Source of the DNA: Auxenochlorella pyrenoidosa
Lineage: Eukaryota > Chlorophyta > Trebouxiophyceae > Chlorellales > Chlorellaceae
Reading direction: 5' to 3'
Length of the DNA stretch: 13,766 nt
NCBI GenBank assembly: GCA_001430745.1
Contig: KQ482003.1
Span: forward strand, 1,940,046 to 1,953,811
Of this stretch, positions 1 through 9,882 are shown one piece after another; position 1 is the stretch's first letter; the number at the start of each line of letters is the position of its first letter. Under the pieces are notes generated by a model that saw nothing but the letters and a program-made list of their open reading frames with translations, had not been told where the DNA came from and made no database searches. Both the position numbers and the translations under genes were made by a program.

Positions 1-456
<456 letters not shown>

Positions 457-1277
457 TTGAGCAGCATCGCGGCGGTGCGGCGCTTCTGGCGCAGCCCGTC
501 TGTTGCCTGCAACCCTCCCAACACCTGCCGAGCATTGCAGCTGCTTCTTCCTTCTGCCGTCTGCTCGGTCTCAGCGACGTAGCATTGACGTTGGAGTGCC
601 AATTATCAGTAATGCCCTGAAACTCCGACTTCACTGAGAATTTTGCTGATGGTGATGGCGGCTGCATGTCACCGATAAGGGCATATGCATGCACCGCGAT
701 GCCTGAACGGAGGTGCTCAAGCAGCGACGCCAGGGGCCACAGGCTACAGAATCTTGCATAATTGTGCTGCAAATGACGGTGCAGACATCACAGGGGTTTG
801 AAATACATCTAGGCAAACCATCGGAAGCGGCGCCGCTGCTGCCGGCAGCAGAAGGAGCAAAGCAGAAACCGATGCAGTATCACAAGGCGCCGGCGGCAGT
901 GCCGCTGCCAGTTGTCAAAGCTTCTTTCTATCCAAGCAGGGAGCCGTCCTCAATCGTTTTGGTAAGCAGAGGTGTCTGTGCTCATCTGAGGCCGTTCTTG
1001 GTGAGCGTCCAATGGTGAGCGTCCACCTCACAACAGTCACTTGGGTGTATCATCGAAGTGGCGCCTTCGATCGGCCGTCCCTATTGTTCCGTCAAATGCG
1101 AAGATCGTGGGAGAAATGCGGGAGAGCTCAAGTCTCCGGCAGGCCTCCCCGCGGCTGAAGGCTGAGCTGGCATCCCTCTGAAGAGGTCTTCCGAGCCTGA
1201 GATAATATTTCCCTGGCGCAGTCTGTCAATTCCGATCAAACGCCTGTTTCCATCTGCTCTCAGGAGCACTGTGCGAG
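457..1277. other. Intergenic region: helicase 3' UTR and upstream region of the aerolysin-like gene
   Basis: This stretch of about 820 bases holds no convincing coding region. An open frame at 713-1018 has no recognisable protein similarity and no splice partner that I can place. I found no TGTAA, the usual green algal poly(A) signal, after the helicase stop, so the 3' end of that transcript is not located. A 12-base word is repeated at 999-1010 and 1013-1024 (TGGTGAGCGTCC). No TATA box or other promoter element could be assigned. Confidence 0.6.
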
Positions 1278-4200
1278 ATGCCAAGGCCTGTGCACCTCGC
1301 TGCGATCCTCCTGCTCTCAATAGGTGAGTCCGATGGCCGCCGGACCACCCGCATGCATTTAACAGTGGATAAATCAGCGTTAGCAGGCTGCAGGCCTGGT
1401 ACGGGGGCGCAGTTGGGCCAGCCTTCATTCGCCTCGAGCCGGGCAGCCCTTTGTAGCAGCACCGTCTCATGGAGGCGCTTGCGAGCACCCACCAGAAGAA
1501 GCTGCGACGATGGGTAGCTTGTGCAAGGAGTTAGGCAGGCTGTGGGATACCAGCCTCCTGCCGCACACCGCCGGCACCGCCGCTGCCGCTGGCCAATCTG
1601 AACCCCTGCAGGCCTCCCATGCGAGTCGTCCAGCTGGACTGACACCCCGAAAGAGAGAGAAATCAACTTTTACAACAGTGAGGGAGTGTTACACGTGCAG
1701 AGAGCAATGCCTGTGCAGACTGTCTGGCCAAGTGCTGGGCGGCAGACAGCCGTGCACACGGCCCAAGCTTCAGCCGCTGAGCGTAACACGCCGGCCGGGT
1801 TCTGCCAGCTGGGCAGGTGGCGGCGGCAGCGCTTGCTGCTACATTGAGAGTCCCCTGCCCACTGGGCTTCACTCCTTAACCCAATCCTGCAGCTGGAGAT
1901 GCCTGGACCTCTGGTGATGCCTCTTGCGTGAGCCGCCGGTCAGTGCCCATCAACCAGTGGCCTCAGGGTCTTGCGCGCCACTTGCTGCTGTTGCTTCCCC
2001 TCCTCTCATCTCTTGAAAAGTGCCACGTGCATGCAGCTGCACCGTGCAATCCCCTGCTATGGCTGCCTGACCGCCGGCATGGCCCGCACTCATGCCTCAT
2101 CCCGCAGGTCGGACTCTGTTCCCGTCACCAACCATGGGCTGCAAGACCTGGCCCAATTCAAACGGATGGTTGACTGCGAAGGGTACGGCGCTGTTCATGG
2201 CTTCGTACTCGAGAGAGACGGCGACCAAAACATCCGCTACTGGGTGAGCTCATCCGCCTTTGTCGCTACGGCAGTGCCTTGGTCTCCTCCTGTCGTTCTA
2301 AGGTGCCGCATGCGTGCCAAGTTGCAGCAGCAGCGGTAGCTGATCGGCGCACACACCCTCCGGAGGGCCTTCCCATGCCCTCGTACAGCCCTCCCCAGAA
2401 CTGCGAAACACACCTGGCAGCCTGTGTCGGCGCAGCCGCCAATGAGATCCGCCAGCCGCTGCCACAGCCGCAATCCACCGTGCCCTGCTTGCCGTGCCCC
2501 GCCACCCCTTTGCGCCTGCAGTTTGAGTGCTGCAAGCCCAACTTTTCAGGGGAGGCGCCCTGGGACCCAAACAGGGTGACCCGGAGCGAGGTGGTCAGCG
2601 AGAAGCGGTCTGAAGGCAACAGCAACTGTGAGCGGGAGGCGGCTGGGTGGGCGCACGTCGTGAGGGGCCAGCAGTTTGCTTGAAAGGGCAACATCTTGCT
2701 TGGCAGCACGCCGCTTGTGTGGCTGGCCCCCTTACCTCTTCTACCTTTACCATCAAAGCATTCGCTGCTCGACAGCTCAACCAGCGGCTGTCCCGTACAC
2801 TTCCAATGCAGGGCGCAACCACAACTATGTCCTGGTTGGTTTGAGGGTGGAGGGGGCCAACGGCCTGGGGGGCCATTCACCGGCGTGCAGCCCGGCACAC
2901 TACTGGCAACAGTAATGTGCCGGCTGTAGATTTGCGCCGTTACTTGGGCGCCAGCTGGTGCATGTTCCACACTGTTGCGGCAAGCAGCCGGGACGCGCTT
3001 GCCCTTCTGCCTTGACTCAAAAAGTCTTAATCCGGGATGCCCCCCTGGCATGCCCTTGCAGGTGGGCTATGATGAGAACTCAGGGGACGACGGAAAAGGT
3101 GTGCGTCGCTGTCGTCTAGGCCACTGGGTGCTATGCCGCTGGGCATGCGATGATGCTTCCAGGGCGCTGCCCTGCTCTGCCTGAGTTCTTGAACGTGCTC
3201 ACTTCTTGCTCACCTCTTGCAGACCGCGTTCGCCTTCAGTGCAACCAGGGGGCCAAGGCCCTGCGAAGCTTCAAGTGAGGGCCAAGGCTGCGCAGGCTTT
3301 TAGAGAGTCTCTTGGCACCCCATCCTTCTGTCCTCTGCACATCACCGTGCTCCTTGTCCCAAGACCCTGCTCCCTTCATCTGAATTCCACAGATATGAGC
3401 ATTTCGACCAGGATGTCGGAGAGCAACAGTGGAGGTGAGTAGGCTGTGCAATCATGCATGCTTGCAGCTTGCCACGTTGGTGCCATGCTGTTGCGCTTTG
3501 CAGCGCTATACAAAAGATAGGGGAGAGGTACTGGTACTGATGTGATGGCAGTGTGGAAGCCACAGTGGCAATCACATGCTTGCAATGGATGGGGCTGGGG
3601 AGTGCTGTGAAGAGGGGAGGGTAGAGAAGGGAAAAGTTTGTTGGTGCATGACTGTGCACCGCGTTCTAATCATTGCGCTATGGTCTCTGCTTTGTGTTGG
3701 CTCCCAGGTGGAAGGGCGAGTGCGTGGAGATGGATCTCTACAATGAGTTGACCCTGACAACCGAGTGTAAGTTTTGATGGCAGGACAGGTTCAAGTTTGC
3801 CCTGTGGTGACGACATACTAGAGGTGGCCGGGGTTACGACACTGCTCACCCCCAGGCAGGCATGTCCCAATCTTAAGATGATAAGTTTTTTCTGATCAAA
3901 GCAAGCCTGAATTGGATGTTTGCAGACCAGCAGAGCTCTGAGAATGGCGAGACTGGACACCGATCGAAGTGCAGCAAGGTGCGCAACAGGCACAGGCGGC
4001 AATGTGCCCTGTCAGGCCAGGTGCTATGCAGGCAGGCAAGAAACAACCGCCGCAACTTTGCAAGGAAAGGACCTTTCCTGTCGGCAGCTGCCGTGCATGC
4101 TGACGCTAGGTGCCTGCCACTTTGCAGGAGACCTCGTGTAGCGGTGAGGAATTGTTCTGGAATAGCACGTTATACCTTCCCCGTCATATGAGTGTGACGG

Positions 4201-7200
4201 CCCTTTGGGAACGTCAGGTCATTGGAGCTCTGGCTGCAGCCTGGCCTTGCACCAGTGGCTGCATCCATAGCTGTCGCCGCACTTGACTGCCGCCGCTATG
4301 TCTTTGTCTATAAAGTTATCCTTGCTCATCCCTGCAGATGTCTGGTGGCTGGCCCGGCTGCGGGTGATTTGCCCACGCCGGGACGACATCATCACGTCCT
4401 TTGTGTTCCGCCCCGTGACGGGCAAATATTACCAGCGCACAAAGGTAGCCCACGGGAAGGCATCAGGAGCTGCCGGCTGCAGCTGCATATCCAAGCTTGC
4501 ATTGGTTACTTGTGTGCGCATGGCAATCACCGCAGCCAACATCCTTCAACTTGCTGCGGAGCAGGAAAATGGGGCCTCGAGGGATGCCTATTTTTACAAA
4601 GTTGAGTACAGATGCGCCCAGATCGGCCGGCCACCAGGTGCGTGCGGCAGCACGCCTGGTCTGATGCACCTCCAGCCAGATCATCTCACCAGCAGGCATG
4701 AGGCTGGCATTGAATTAGTTTTAAAATCAGAGAGCATATTGAGTGCCTCCCTGCTCCCCTCGGCTTGTACCCCTTTACCCCAAATCCCATGCCCGTGGGC
4801 TTGCTCTGAGCCCCGTCAGCCTCACCTCTGGGAGCATCCCTGCAACTTTGCTTGCTGCCTCAAGTCCCAGCGCATCCGCTCTTCTGGCAACCCCCCTCCC
4901 CCCGCAGCCAAGTCTGCCAGCCGCTACGCCCTCCTGCGCCCCGCCGCCAATGACGACTGCGTGGCCCGTGCCAGCGCCACGGCGCCCTGGTCCATCCAGC
5001 CCACCTGCACCGGCGGCCGCGCCAACATGTTCTTCGTGAACGTGCTGGAGAGCACCACCTCGTCCGACACCATCAGGCAAGGAGGTCTTGTGCCGCGACA
5101 TCGTCCTCACCGTGCCTCTTTGCGACATGTGAACCTCAGCTCATCAACTCAGAAGGCTTGAGCACTCTGCCAATGCCCCCCCCCCCCCCCGGTGCAGGCT
5201 GGTCCACGGCTCCACCGGCGACTGCCTGCTGTTCAAGGGCGACGGGGCCCCAGGGGCGGGCAGCTGCGCTGCCAATGAGGCCAAGCTCACGTACACCAAA
5301 GGTAGGGGGGTGGGAGTGGCCAGCACTGCTAACTGTGACTGCATTTGCATGGTAGGGTTGTGCACGCTGTATAGATCGCGCCAATCTCCTTCTCAACCCT
5401 TTTGCCCCTGCCCCTCACATGCAGACAAGCTGATCAAGTCGGGCAACAGCCTGCTGAGCGTGGGCGCCAGCGGCGGTCTGGTGTGGAGCAGCGCCGCCAC
5501 CCTGAGTTCCCGCATCGTTGTGGACGCAATTCTGGATGGCGACACCATCGATGACTTTGCCATGGTGTGCAGCGACTCTGCCAGGAAGGCATATGGGTGA
5601 GCAGGCGGCCATGCTGTCCTCGTGCTCAGCGGCCCGGCAGCCTGTGTCGTAGTGCTAGGAGACGGGTGCGCTGCCTGCTGAACGCTGGGCACGCCATGAG
5701 ACCAGTGCCTTTGCTCCCAGGCGGCAGTTCCCCCTGCAAGCAGCCTCTGCCGTGCCTCCTGTGCAGCTGGAAGGGGCGAGACTGCCCGCTGGACAAAGTG
5801 TCAGGGGTGGGCAACCCGTCGCAATTCCCCAAGTTCAAGGTGCCTACCCCCTTCAAGATGGGGGTGGGCAACAAGATGACGTTTTACTACAAGGACGGAG
5901 ACTTCAAGGCAGGCCTGGCTGGAGTCTCAGTGGAGGTGCAGGGTATCAAGGCGGCCCAGGTGCGGCCAGAGCTGTGTTGTGTGCCTGTGCCGCTTGGGCT
6001 CTGTGTGCGTGTGGGTGTGCGTTGGGGGGAAGCTGGGGCTTGAGCAGTCCTGACCAAGGCTGGGGGCTGGCTTCTAAGCCCAGCCAGCGTTCAGCCAGCG
6101 CCTGCACTCCCAGCTCGCTGCGCTTGTGAAGGTTACTCCCTCCATTGTCGTCGTACTGCATGCATGCACTGAGATAGGCATGATCGCGCCTGCATCCTCG
6201 CCCGGCTTCGTCCATGCAGGAGATCATCGCGCCGCTGCCGTTGGCCTCTACCGCAAGCTTCGAGCTTACACTGCCCAGCCCAGGCATTGTCTCCGACCTG
6301 TGGATCCTTACGAACAGGCGAGCGCGGCGGGCACGACCAGGGGCAGCCATGGCTCGTAAAGCTTGTGTCAGAGTCTGGCCACACTTTGGCTGCCCCACCA
6401 CGCCGTGTTCTGTCCTGCTAGCCCACCCAACCACCCTGCGCCTTTGTGCACTGCAGGGAGGACGAGGCTGTGCTGGGAGTGTTTAGCAAGCTCAAGGTGC
6501 TGGGCGTGCGCATCACCGACGCAGTAGGCAAGACGTGGACGGTACCCCCCGGCTCGGAGAGCGCACTACCCTGGTGAGGACGCCTCCCCCGTTGCCAGTA
6601 GCACTCTAGGAGCACCTTCAGGCCAGCACTTGCACTGAGCAAGCAGCACACATGTTACAAGCTCTTCATGGCAGAGGGCTGCCTTCCTTGCGAGGAGGAA
6701 GTAAGCTCAACAGGCTTGGCACGCGCTCCAAGCTCAGCCGTCCCCTGTGGTGCGCCGCCTGCAGGGACCAGGCCACCAAGGTCCCTGTCGGTGCCGGTGT
6801 GGTGGTGAGCCGGGCTGGCTCACTGTTCTCTTGGCTGCATTGGGTTTTCATCCTGGGTTACTGGCTGGCAGCTGCCAGCTGGCTGCAGCTAGCTACCAGC
6901 TGGCCCAGAGCACGCGCAGGGATGGCCTATCACACTGTCGCTGCCTCACCCTGAAGCATGCGTGGCTAGGTTGTCGTGGTTGCAGCTCAAGGCCCGTACG
7001 ACCCCTGGTTGCCCTGGTTGCGCAGGTTGGCGTTGCCGCCGCAGTGTCGGGCACCTGGCTGTCCTCTCTGGGGCTAGTGACGCTGTCAGGCTTGGACATC
7101 ATTGTCAGCCTGCCTAGTGAGCAACCACCCACAATCTTAGAACCCTGGCCGGTCTGAAGAGGGTGCCTGTTTGGTGCAGCAGGGAGGGGCCGCTGGGTAG

Positions 7201-9882
7201 CCCTTAGTGGCGGACTCTTCCTTCTGTAGTCACCTGCACCGGTGCAAGCCCACAGGGCCGCATTCTGGCAGTCATAGATCAGGGTGGGAAGCGTGCATTT
7301 CCCCAGCGACCTCACGGCAGCTGTTCCTCACCTTTACTGTCTCGCACTCACGCAGAGTATGACTTTAGCGCCTTCACTGCCCAGATGAACAACAACCTGG
7401 CCCCCAAAATTGCCTCGACTGCATCCCTGGTGAACGATGGTAGCAAACAGGCCACAATGGTGCGTGCAGGGTGATGAAAGGCTAGCGTTTTTTAAAAGAA
7501 TCAAACATGCATGTCTTTCGTGGATGGGTCGAGGTGGGTTGCATATGGGTCTCGCGCAGCAAGCCTGTGCTCTCAGTGCCATGCTTCAATGCACCTCCAG
7601 GCGTGAGGGAGCCCAAGGTGTGCAGCATCCGGCACGTTGGCAGGGATTCCTCAACATGTGCAATGAATGAACTGAAAGTGCGGCCGCGCTCAGGCTGCTG
7701 CCCACTGGCCCGCCCCTAACTCATCCATCAATTTCACACTCTGCAGAGCACCACCTTGACATACACCCATTCTGACGAGGTGGCCATCACCAATGCCCTG
7801 TCGACCACCGATACGGTGGGATCCATGTGGCTGCATGGCCAACGCTTAATGAGAGTCCCTTCTGGCAGTGGCCACTCGACAGTCGCAGACAGGGGCCAAG
7901 CGTTGGCCACAGAGAGGGCGAATCATAGACTTGAAAGTGTTGTCACTGCACCCTGCTGCAGATTGGCCGCGAGGTTGCCGAGGCAAACAGCTTCCTGACA
8001 GGTGCCACCGCCACAGCATCCTATACGTGAGCTGATGCCCTACCCTTACTGCTGAAGCTTGCCGAGCCATACTGTATGCCCAACTGCTACCAACCCTGCC
8101 ATACCTGCCCATCCTGAAGCTTGCCGAGCGATACTGTCTACCCCAGCTGCTACCAACCCCTGCGTACCTTCCCATCCACTCTGTGTAGGAAAAGCCTACC
8201 CATGGTTCCCGCCGAGAAAACATTTGAAGGGTCAGCCACATTCGAGTGGACGCACACCAAAACCACGACAGAGAGCACGGAACGGGCAGTTGCCAGCACC
8301 TACCAGGATGTGAAGACCAGCACCGAGACCACTGGTGCGGCTGCTTGTCACCATGCGGGAGGTATTGAGCAGCCGCTTGTGCGCAGCCTCCTGGCCTCAA
8401 AAGCTAGAAGGGGGCGCAACAGAGCAGTCATACCGGCCTGTATGCTATGCTCATGCGCCAGAGTCAGGCCCATGCCGCCTCAAAAGCCAACAAGTGCTGC
8501 CATTCTTGCAGACCTGTCGGTTGTGTGCGCTACCCCGGTGCCAGCAAAGTCCAGGGTGGAAGTCTCGTAAGCTCTCTCTGGGCATTGAAGCTGGATTGCA
8601 TTGCAGCTTCGAGGGGTGGATGTTGACAACGTGCTGCACCCTTGGGGCAGCTTTCCTGAGCCTTCCATCTCACCTCCACAACCACTGCCTACTCTTGCGC
8701 CCTTTTTCAACATCCCTTCTGGCACACCCAGGGCCATATTCTACTCTGGCAAAGCCTCTGTCAAATACACTGGAGAGGTAAGTCAAGCCGACATGCAAGT
8801 CTTCTGCCCAAGGAAGCTTCTGCCCAAGGATAGCGGGGTCCTTAAGGACCCCGCTATCACGGCACGTGTCTTTGCAACTGAGGAAAAGAACCTCTTGATC
8901 ACTGCCCACCTGCAGCTGGTGTACATTCTTGTGTCTGGTGCCAACTTTAGCTATCCAATCAGCGGCTCCTACGAGCAGGCAAGATGGTCGAGGGCAGAGT
9001 TGCAGCGGCGCTTGGCTTCAAGCAGCGGACCGGCGGGCGCGTGGCATCACTGCAGGCCAATCCATTTGGCAATAGGCCCTATGCACGTCAGGACAGCTGA
9101 TATCTTTCTTTCAATGCTTTCCCCAGCAGGTGGCCCAGACAAATGTCATTTGTCGCGTGAGCGCGCCTGTCAAACTTGGCCTGAAGGCAAGCAACGGCAA
9201 CAACGGCACTGTTGTGGAAGGCGCTGTAGCACCCAAGAGGTACAAATACTTTGGGCCAGGTGCGTGCTTAGAACTCAGGGATTACCTGGGCATCCGCTGG
9301 TAGACTGGCCAGTCAGACAGCTGGCTCAAGCTTGCTTCTCTTGCTGCTCGCCGGCTGTTGCACCGCAACGAGACTTTGCAGAATCTTGCTTGAGGGCTTG
9401 GAGGCTGCAGTCGAGTCTCCACAAAGCCCCACTGCATGCACGTCCTGGATGCTGCCTTTCTTGCAGCCAAGGTGTTTGTCAAGGGGTCTCCCTGTGGCGC
9501 AAGCTACAGAATCCGCACCCGCGACATCGGCACCCCCTTTCGGCGCATCGCCTACCGCTGCAAGGTCCCGACCCAGTGCCTCATCCGTGCCAACCTGGCC
9601 TTCTTCGCCAACCAGGCATTGAGCTATGTGAGTGGGTCTGGGCATGCCTGTCTGTTTAACTGGCACTTTGCTGTGGCGCAACGCCCACGAATGCGCACCT
9701 GCTCAAATCAGCCTCAGCTCTTCCAACTGGGGTGGACGTCACCCTGAAGTTATTTGGTGGCTTGAAATTTCCTTCTGATGATGAGCCCGCCCGCGCACTG
9801 AAATCCTGTGCAGTCTGATTGGATGAACCCCTTGCTGGTGACGAGTGCAGCCGTCGGCAGGGAACTGGCCATTGCCTGCTGA
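1278..9882 (+). CDS. Secreted dermatopontin-repeat / aerolysin-like (ETX/MTX2 type) protein, 31-exon model
   Basis: Predicted secreted, multidomain pore-forming-toxin-like protein. Exons: 1278-1323, 1893-1938, 2108-2243, 2522-2627, 2776-2834, 3062-3098, 3223-3274, 3393-3434, 3708-3766, 3926-3978, 4128-4143, 4338-4444, 4607-4637, 4908-5076, 5198-5301, 5425-5596, 5767-5959, 6220-6317, 6457-6573, 6765-6804, 7026-7116, 7356-7459, 7747-7815, 7962-8026, 8189-8334, 8512-8566, 8732-8777, 8916-8978, 9130-9259, 9467-9627, 9814-9882. They sum to 2,682 nt: 893 residues plus TGA. The ATG has G at -3 and opens a signal peptide (residues 1-16, hydrophobic LAAILLLSI, likely cut after Ala16). Next come three dermatopontin-like repeats (about 50-258), a β-rich middle (264-591), an aerolysin-like module (592-817) and a Cys-containing tail (818-893). 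Exons 22-31 are confirmed by the paralogue on the other strand. Least certain are exon 2 (its donor could be at 1927) and the end of exon 5 (2834 or, also in phase, 2846). Confidence 0.8.
1324..1892 (+). other. Intron 1 of the aerolysin-like gene (569 nt, the longest)
   Basis: It starts with GTGAGT directly after the signal-peptide exon and ends with CCTGCAG. Open frames inside it (for example 1510-1917 and the antisense 1226-1666) resemble no protein I know, and I treat them as chance. The exon that follows (1893-1938) is placed by phase and acceptor quality only, so this boundary is the weakest part of the gene model. Confidence 0.5.
2108..4637 (+). other. Region encoding three dermatopontin-like Cys repeats (exons 3-13)
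   Basis: Three copies of a pattern are spread over eleven exons: Cys, about ten residues with a hydrophobic pair, an aromatic, a stretch ending in Arg/Lys with aromatics, then Cys. Repeat 1 (residues about 54-80) begins VDCEGYGAVHGFVLERDGD and ends IRYWFECC. Repeat 2 (about 150-180) begins LQCNQGAKALRSFK and ends WRWKGEC. Repeat 3 (about 229-256) begins VICPRRDDIITSFVF and ends QRTKYRC. In all three the closing Cys sits five residues after a basic residue. Known family: dermatopontin is built from such repeats, with paired Cys and an R.W.F/Y.C ending, and acts in extracellular matrix or glycan binding. The family assignment is from memory of the pattern. A binding or targeting role is inference. 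Confidence 0.65.
4128..4143 (+). other. 16-nt microexon (exon 11)
   Basis: It lies between TTTGCAG and GTGAGG. It starts in phase 0 and ends in phase 1, encoding E-T-S-C-S plus the first base of an Asp codon. Without it the phase-0 exon 3926-3978 cannot join the exon at 4338, which needs one leading base. It adds one Cys between dermatopontin-like repeats 2 and 3. The support is phase logic plus good splice sites; no transcript was available. Confidence 0.6.
5077..5197 (+). other. GC-AG intron 14
   Basis: The exon ends ...ATC AG and the intron opens GCAAGG, then closes GGTGCAG. Joining AG to the next G restores an Arg codon and keeps the frame into the exon at 5198. No GT donor nearby gives the right phase. 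The 15-base C run at 5176-5190 forms its pyrimidine tract. Confidence 0.75.
5176..5190 (+). repeat. C15 homopolymer in the pyrimidine tract of intron 14
   Basis: Fifteen consecutive C residues lie five bases before the acceptor AG at 5196-5197. Runs of this length are prone to length change in replication and sequencing, so the exact count is uncertain. Confidence 0.9.
6318..6456 (+). other. GC-AG intron 18
   Basis: The exon ends ...ACG AAC AG and the intron opens GCGAGC, then closes CTGCAG. AG plus the next G makes Arg, and the frame continues with E-D-E-A. This is the second intron of this type in the gene. No GT donor fits the phase. Confidence 0.7.
6864..6879. repeat. 16-bp perfect palindrome in intron 20
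   Basis: GCTGGCAG followed directly by its reverse complement, within a longer run rich in CAGCTG and GCTAGC words (about 6861-6906). It lies in the intron 6805-7025. No function is apparent. Confidence 0.8.
8052..8176 (+). repeat. Two-unit imperfect tandem repeat of about 62 bp in intron 24
   Basis: Unit 1 is 8052-8113 and unit 2 is 8114-8176. Both begin CTGAAGCTTGCCGAGC and end CCCATC, with scattered substitutions between. The array fills most of the intron 8027-8188. The matching intron of the paralogue (12851-12959) is short and lacks it, so the duplication arose after the gene copies split or was lost there. Confidence 0.85.
8801..8832 (+). repeat. 16-bp tandem repeat next to a long palindrome, intron 27
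   Basis: Two adjoining 16-base units (8801-8816 and 8817-8832) share the first 14 bases, CTTCTGCCCAAGGA. The second unit runs into the palindrome at 8829-8858. Confidence 0.85.
8829..8858. repeat. 30-bp perfect palindrome in intron 27
   Basis: GATAGCGGGGTCCTT is followed without spacer by its exact reverse complement. It lies within the intron 8778-8915, between the YSGKASVKYTGE and YILVSGANF exons. In RNA it would form a strong stem with almost no loop. The paralogue's intron (12211-12318) shows nothing similar. It could be a transposon footprint or a snap-back duplication; function is unknown. Confidence 0.9.
8979..9129 (+). other. GC-AG intron 28, conserved in the paralogue
   Basis: The exon ends TAC GAG CAG and the intron opens GCAAGA, closing with AGCAG before GTGGCC. 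The paralogue has the same boundary on the - strand, CAG then GCAAGAG (12147 downwards), so both copies keep the non-GT donor at the same codon. The phase is 0. Confidence 0.85.
9467..9882 (+). other. C-terminal Cys-containing tail module (exons 30-31), conserved in both copies
   Basis: Residues about 818-893, beyond the aerolysin-like core. Exon 30 (9467-9627) encodes a segment with SPCGA.Y.IR.RD.G.P, then AYRCKVPT.CLIR and NLAFFANQA, ending at a TAT codon followed by the donor GTGAGT. Exon 31 (9814-9882) begins SDWMNPL and ends LAIAC plus TGA. In the paralogue exon 30 has the same 161 nt and I count 39 of 53 whole-codon residues identical; exon 31 has the same 69 nt and also ends in Cys. 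If the last intron were retained the frame would stay open to a TGA at 9745-9747, giving a different tail. I do not recognise the module. Confidence 0.8.

Larger units (their letters stand above)
4908..7116 (+). other. Middle β-rich region of the aerolysin-like protein (exons 14-21), family not recognised
   Basis: Residues about 264-591. Part of it (about 320-370: a Gly-Asp-Cys-Leu-Leu stretch, then a Gly-Ser-Cys, then two short Gly/Ser-rich repeats) has a faint look of a ricin-type β-trefoil, but I see no clear QxW motif and do not assign it. The following part (about 412-591) is rich in Val, Leu, Gly and short turns, as expected for β-sandwich or lectin-like folds, with segments such as ELTLPSPGIVSDLWILTN and KLKVLGVRITDAVG. 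Two of its introns are of the GC-AG type. The corresponding region of the paralogue is outside the window, so these exons lack that check. Confidence 0.5.
7356..9259 (+). other. Region encoding the aerolysin-like (ETX/MTX2, natterin-like) module, exons 22-29
   Basis: Residues about 592-817. The order of features matches the known aerolysin-type β-pore fold: Thr/Ser-rich alternating strands beginning STTLTYTHSDE and a second Thr/Ser/Glu strand around ATFEWTHTKTTTESTE. They are followed by TYQDVKTSTETT, a Val-Pro turn (TPVPAKSRVEV; in the paralogue TPVPPKSKVDV), then a YSGKASVKYTGE strand and YILVSGANFSYPISGSYE. The VPP-turn followed by a basic/hydrophobic strand is typical of natterin and epsilon-toxin relatives. 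In such proteins the Ser/Thr-rich hairpin inserts into a membrane after oligomerisation. Here that activity is inference. All exons are open and in phase, with no sign of decay. Confidence 0.8.

Noticed and set aside
713..1018. 101-codon open frame upstream of the aerolysin-like gene as a separate gene or 5' exon
   Set aside because: It shows no similarity, no signal or splice support, and the downstream ATG at 1278 already opens a clean signal peptide.
1052..1071. Inverted repeat ATCGAAG...CTTCGAT as a terminator hairpin
   Set aside because: The arms are only 7 bp in eukaryotic-type DNA where hairpin terminators are not expected; likely chance.
2266..3051. 261-codon open frame on the - strand
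   Set aside because: It lies antisense to exons 4-5 and their introns in the + strand gene, with no recognisable protein features.
4283..5161. 292-codon open frame on the + strand read as a single exon
   Set aside because: It contains real exons 12 and 14 in one frame, but the sequence between them reads as intron, with GTAGCC and GTGCGT donors and CCGCAG acceptor. The short exon 4607-4637 in the middle matches repeat spacing only when spliced.
6457..7116. Jacalin-like lectin or discoidin assignment for the region before the aerolysin module
   Set aside because: β-rich with Gly turns, but the defining motifs of either family are not visible. Left as unrecognised.
8601..9659. 352-codon open frame on the + strand, including an N-terminal stretch reading QLRGVDVDNV as an extra exon
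   Set aside because: Only parts are real exons (8732-8777 and 8916-8978 share its frame). The stretch at 8596-8650 breaks phase with the exon ending at 8566. The paralogue joins the equivalents of 8566 and 8732 directly, with equal exon lengths and phases.
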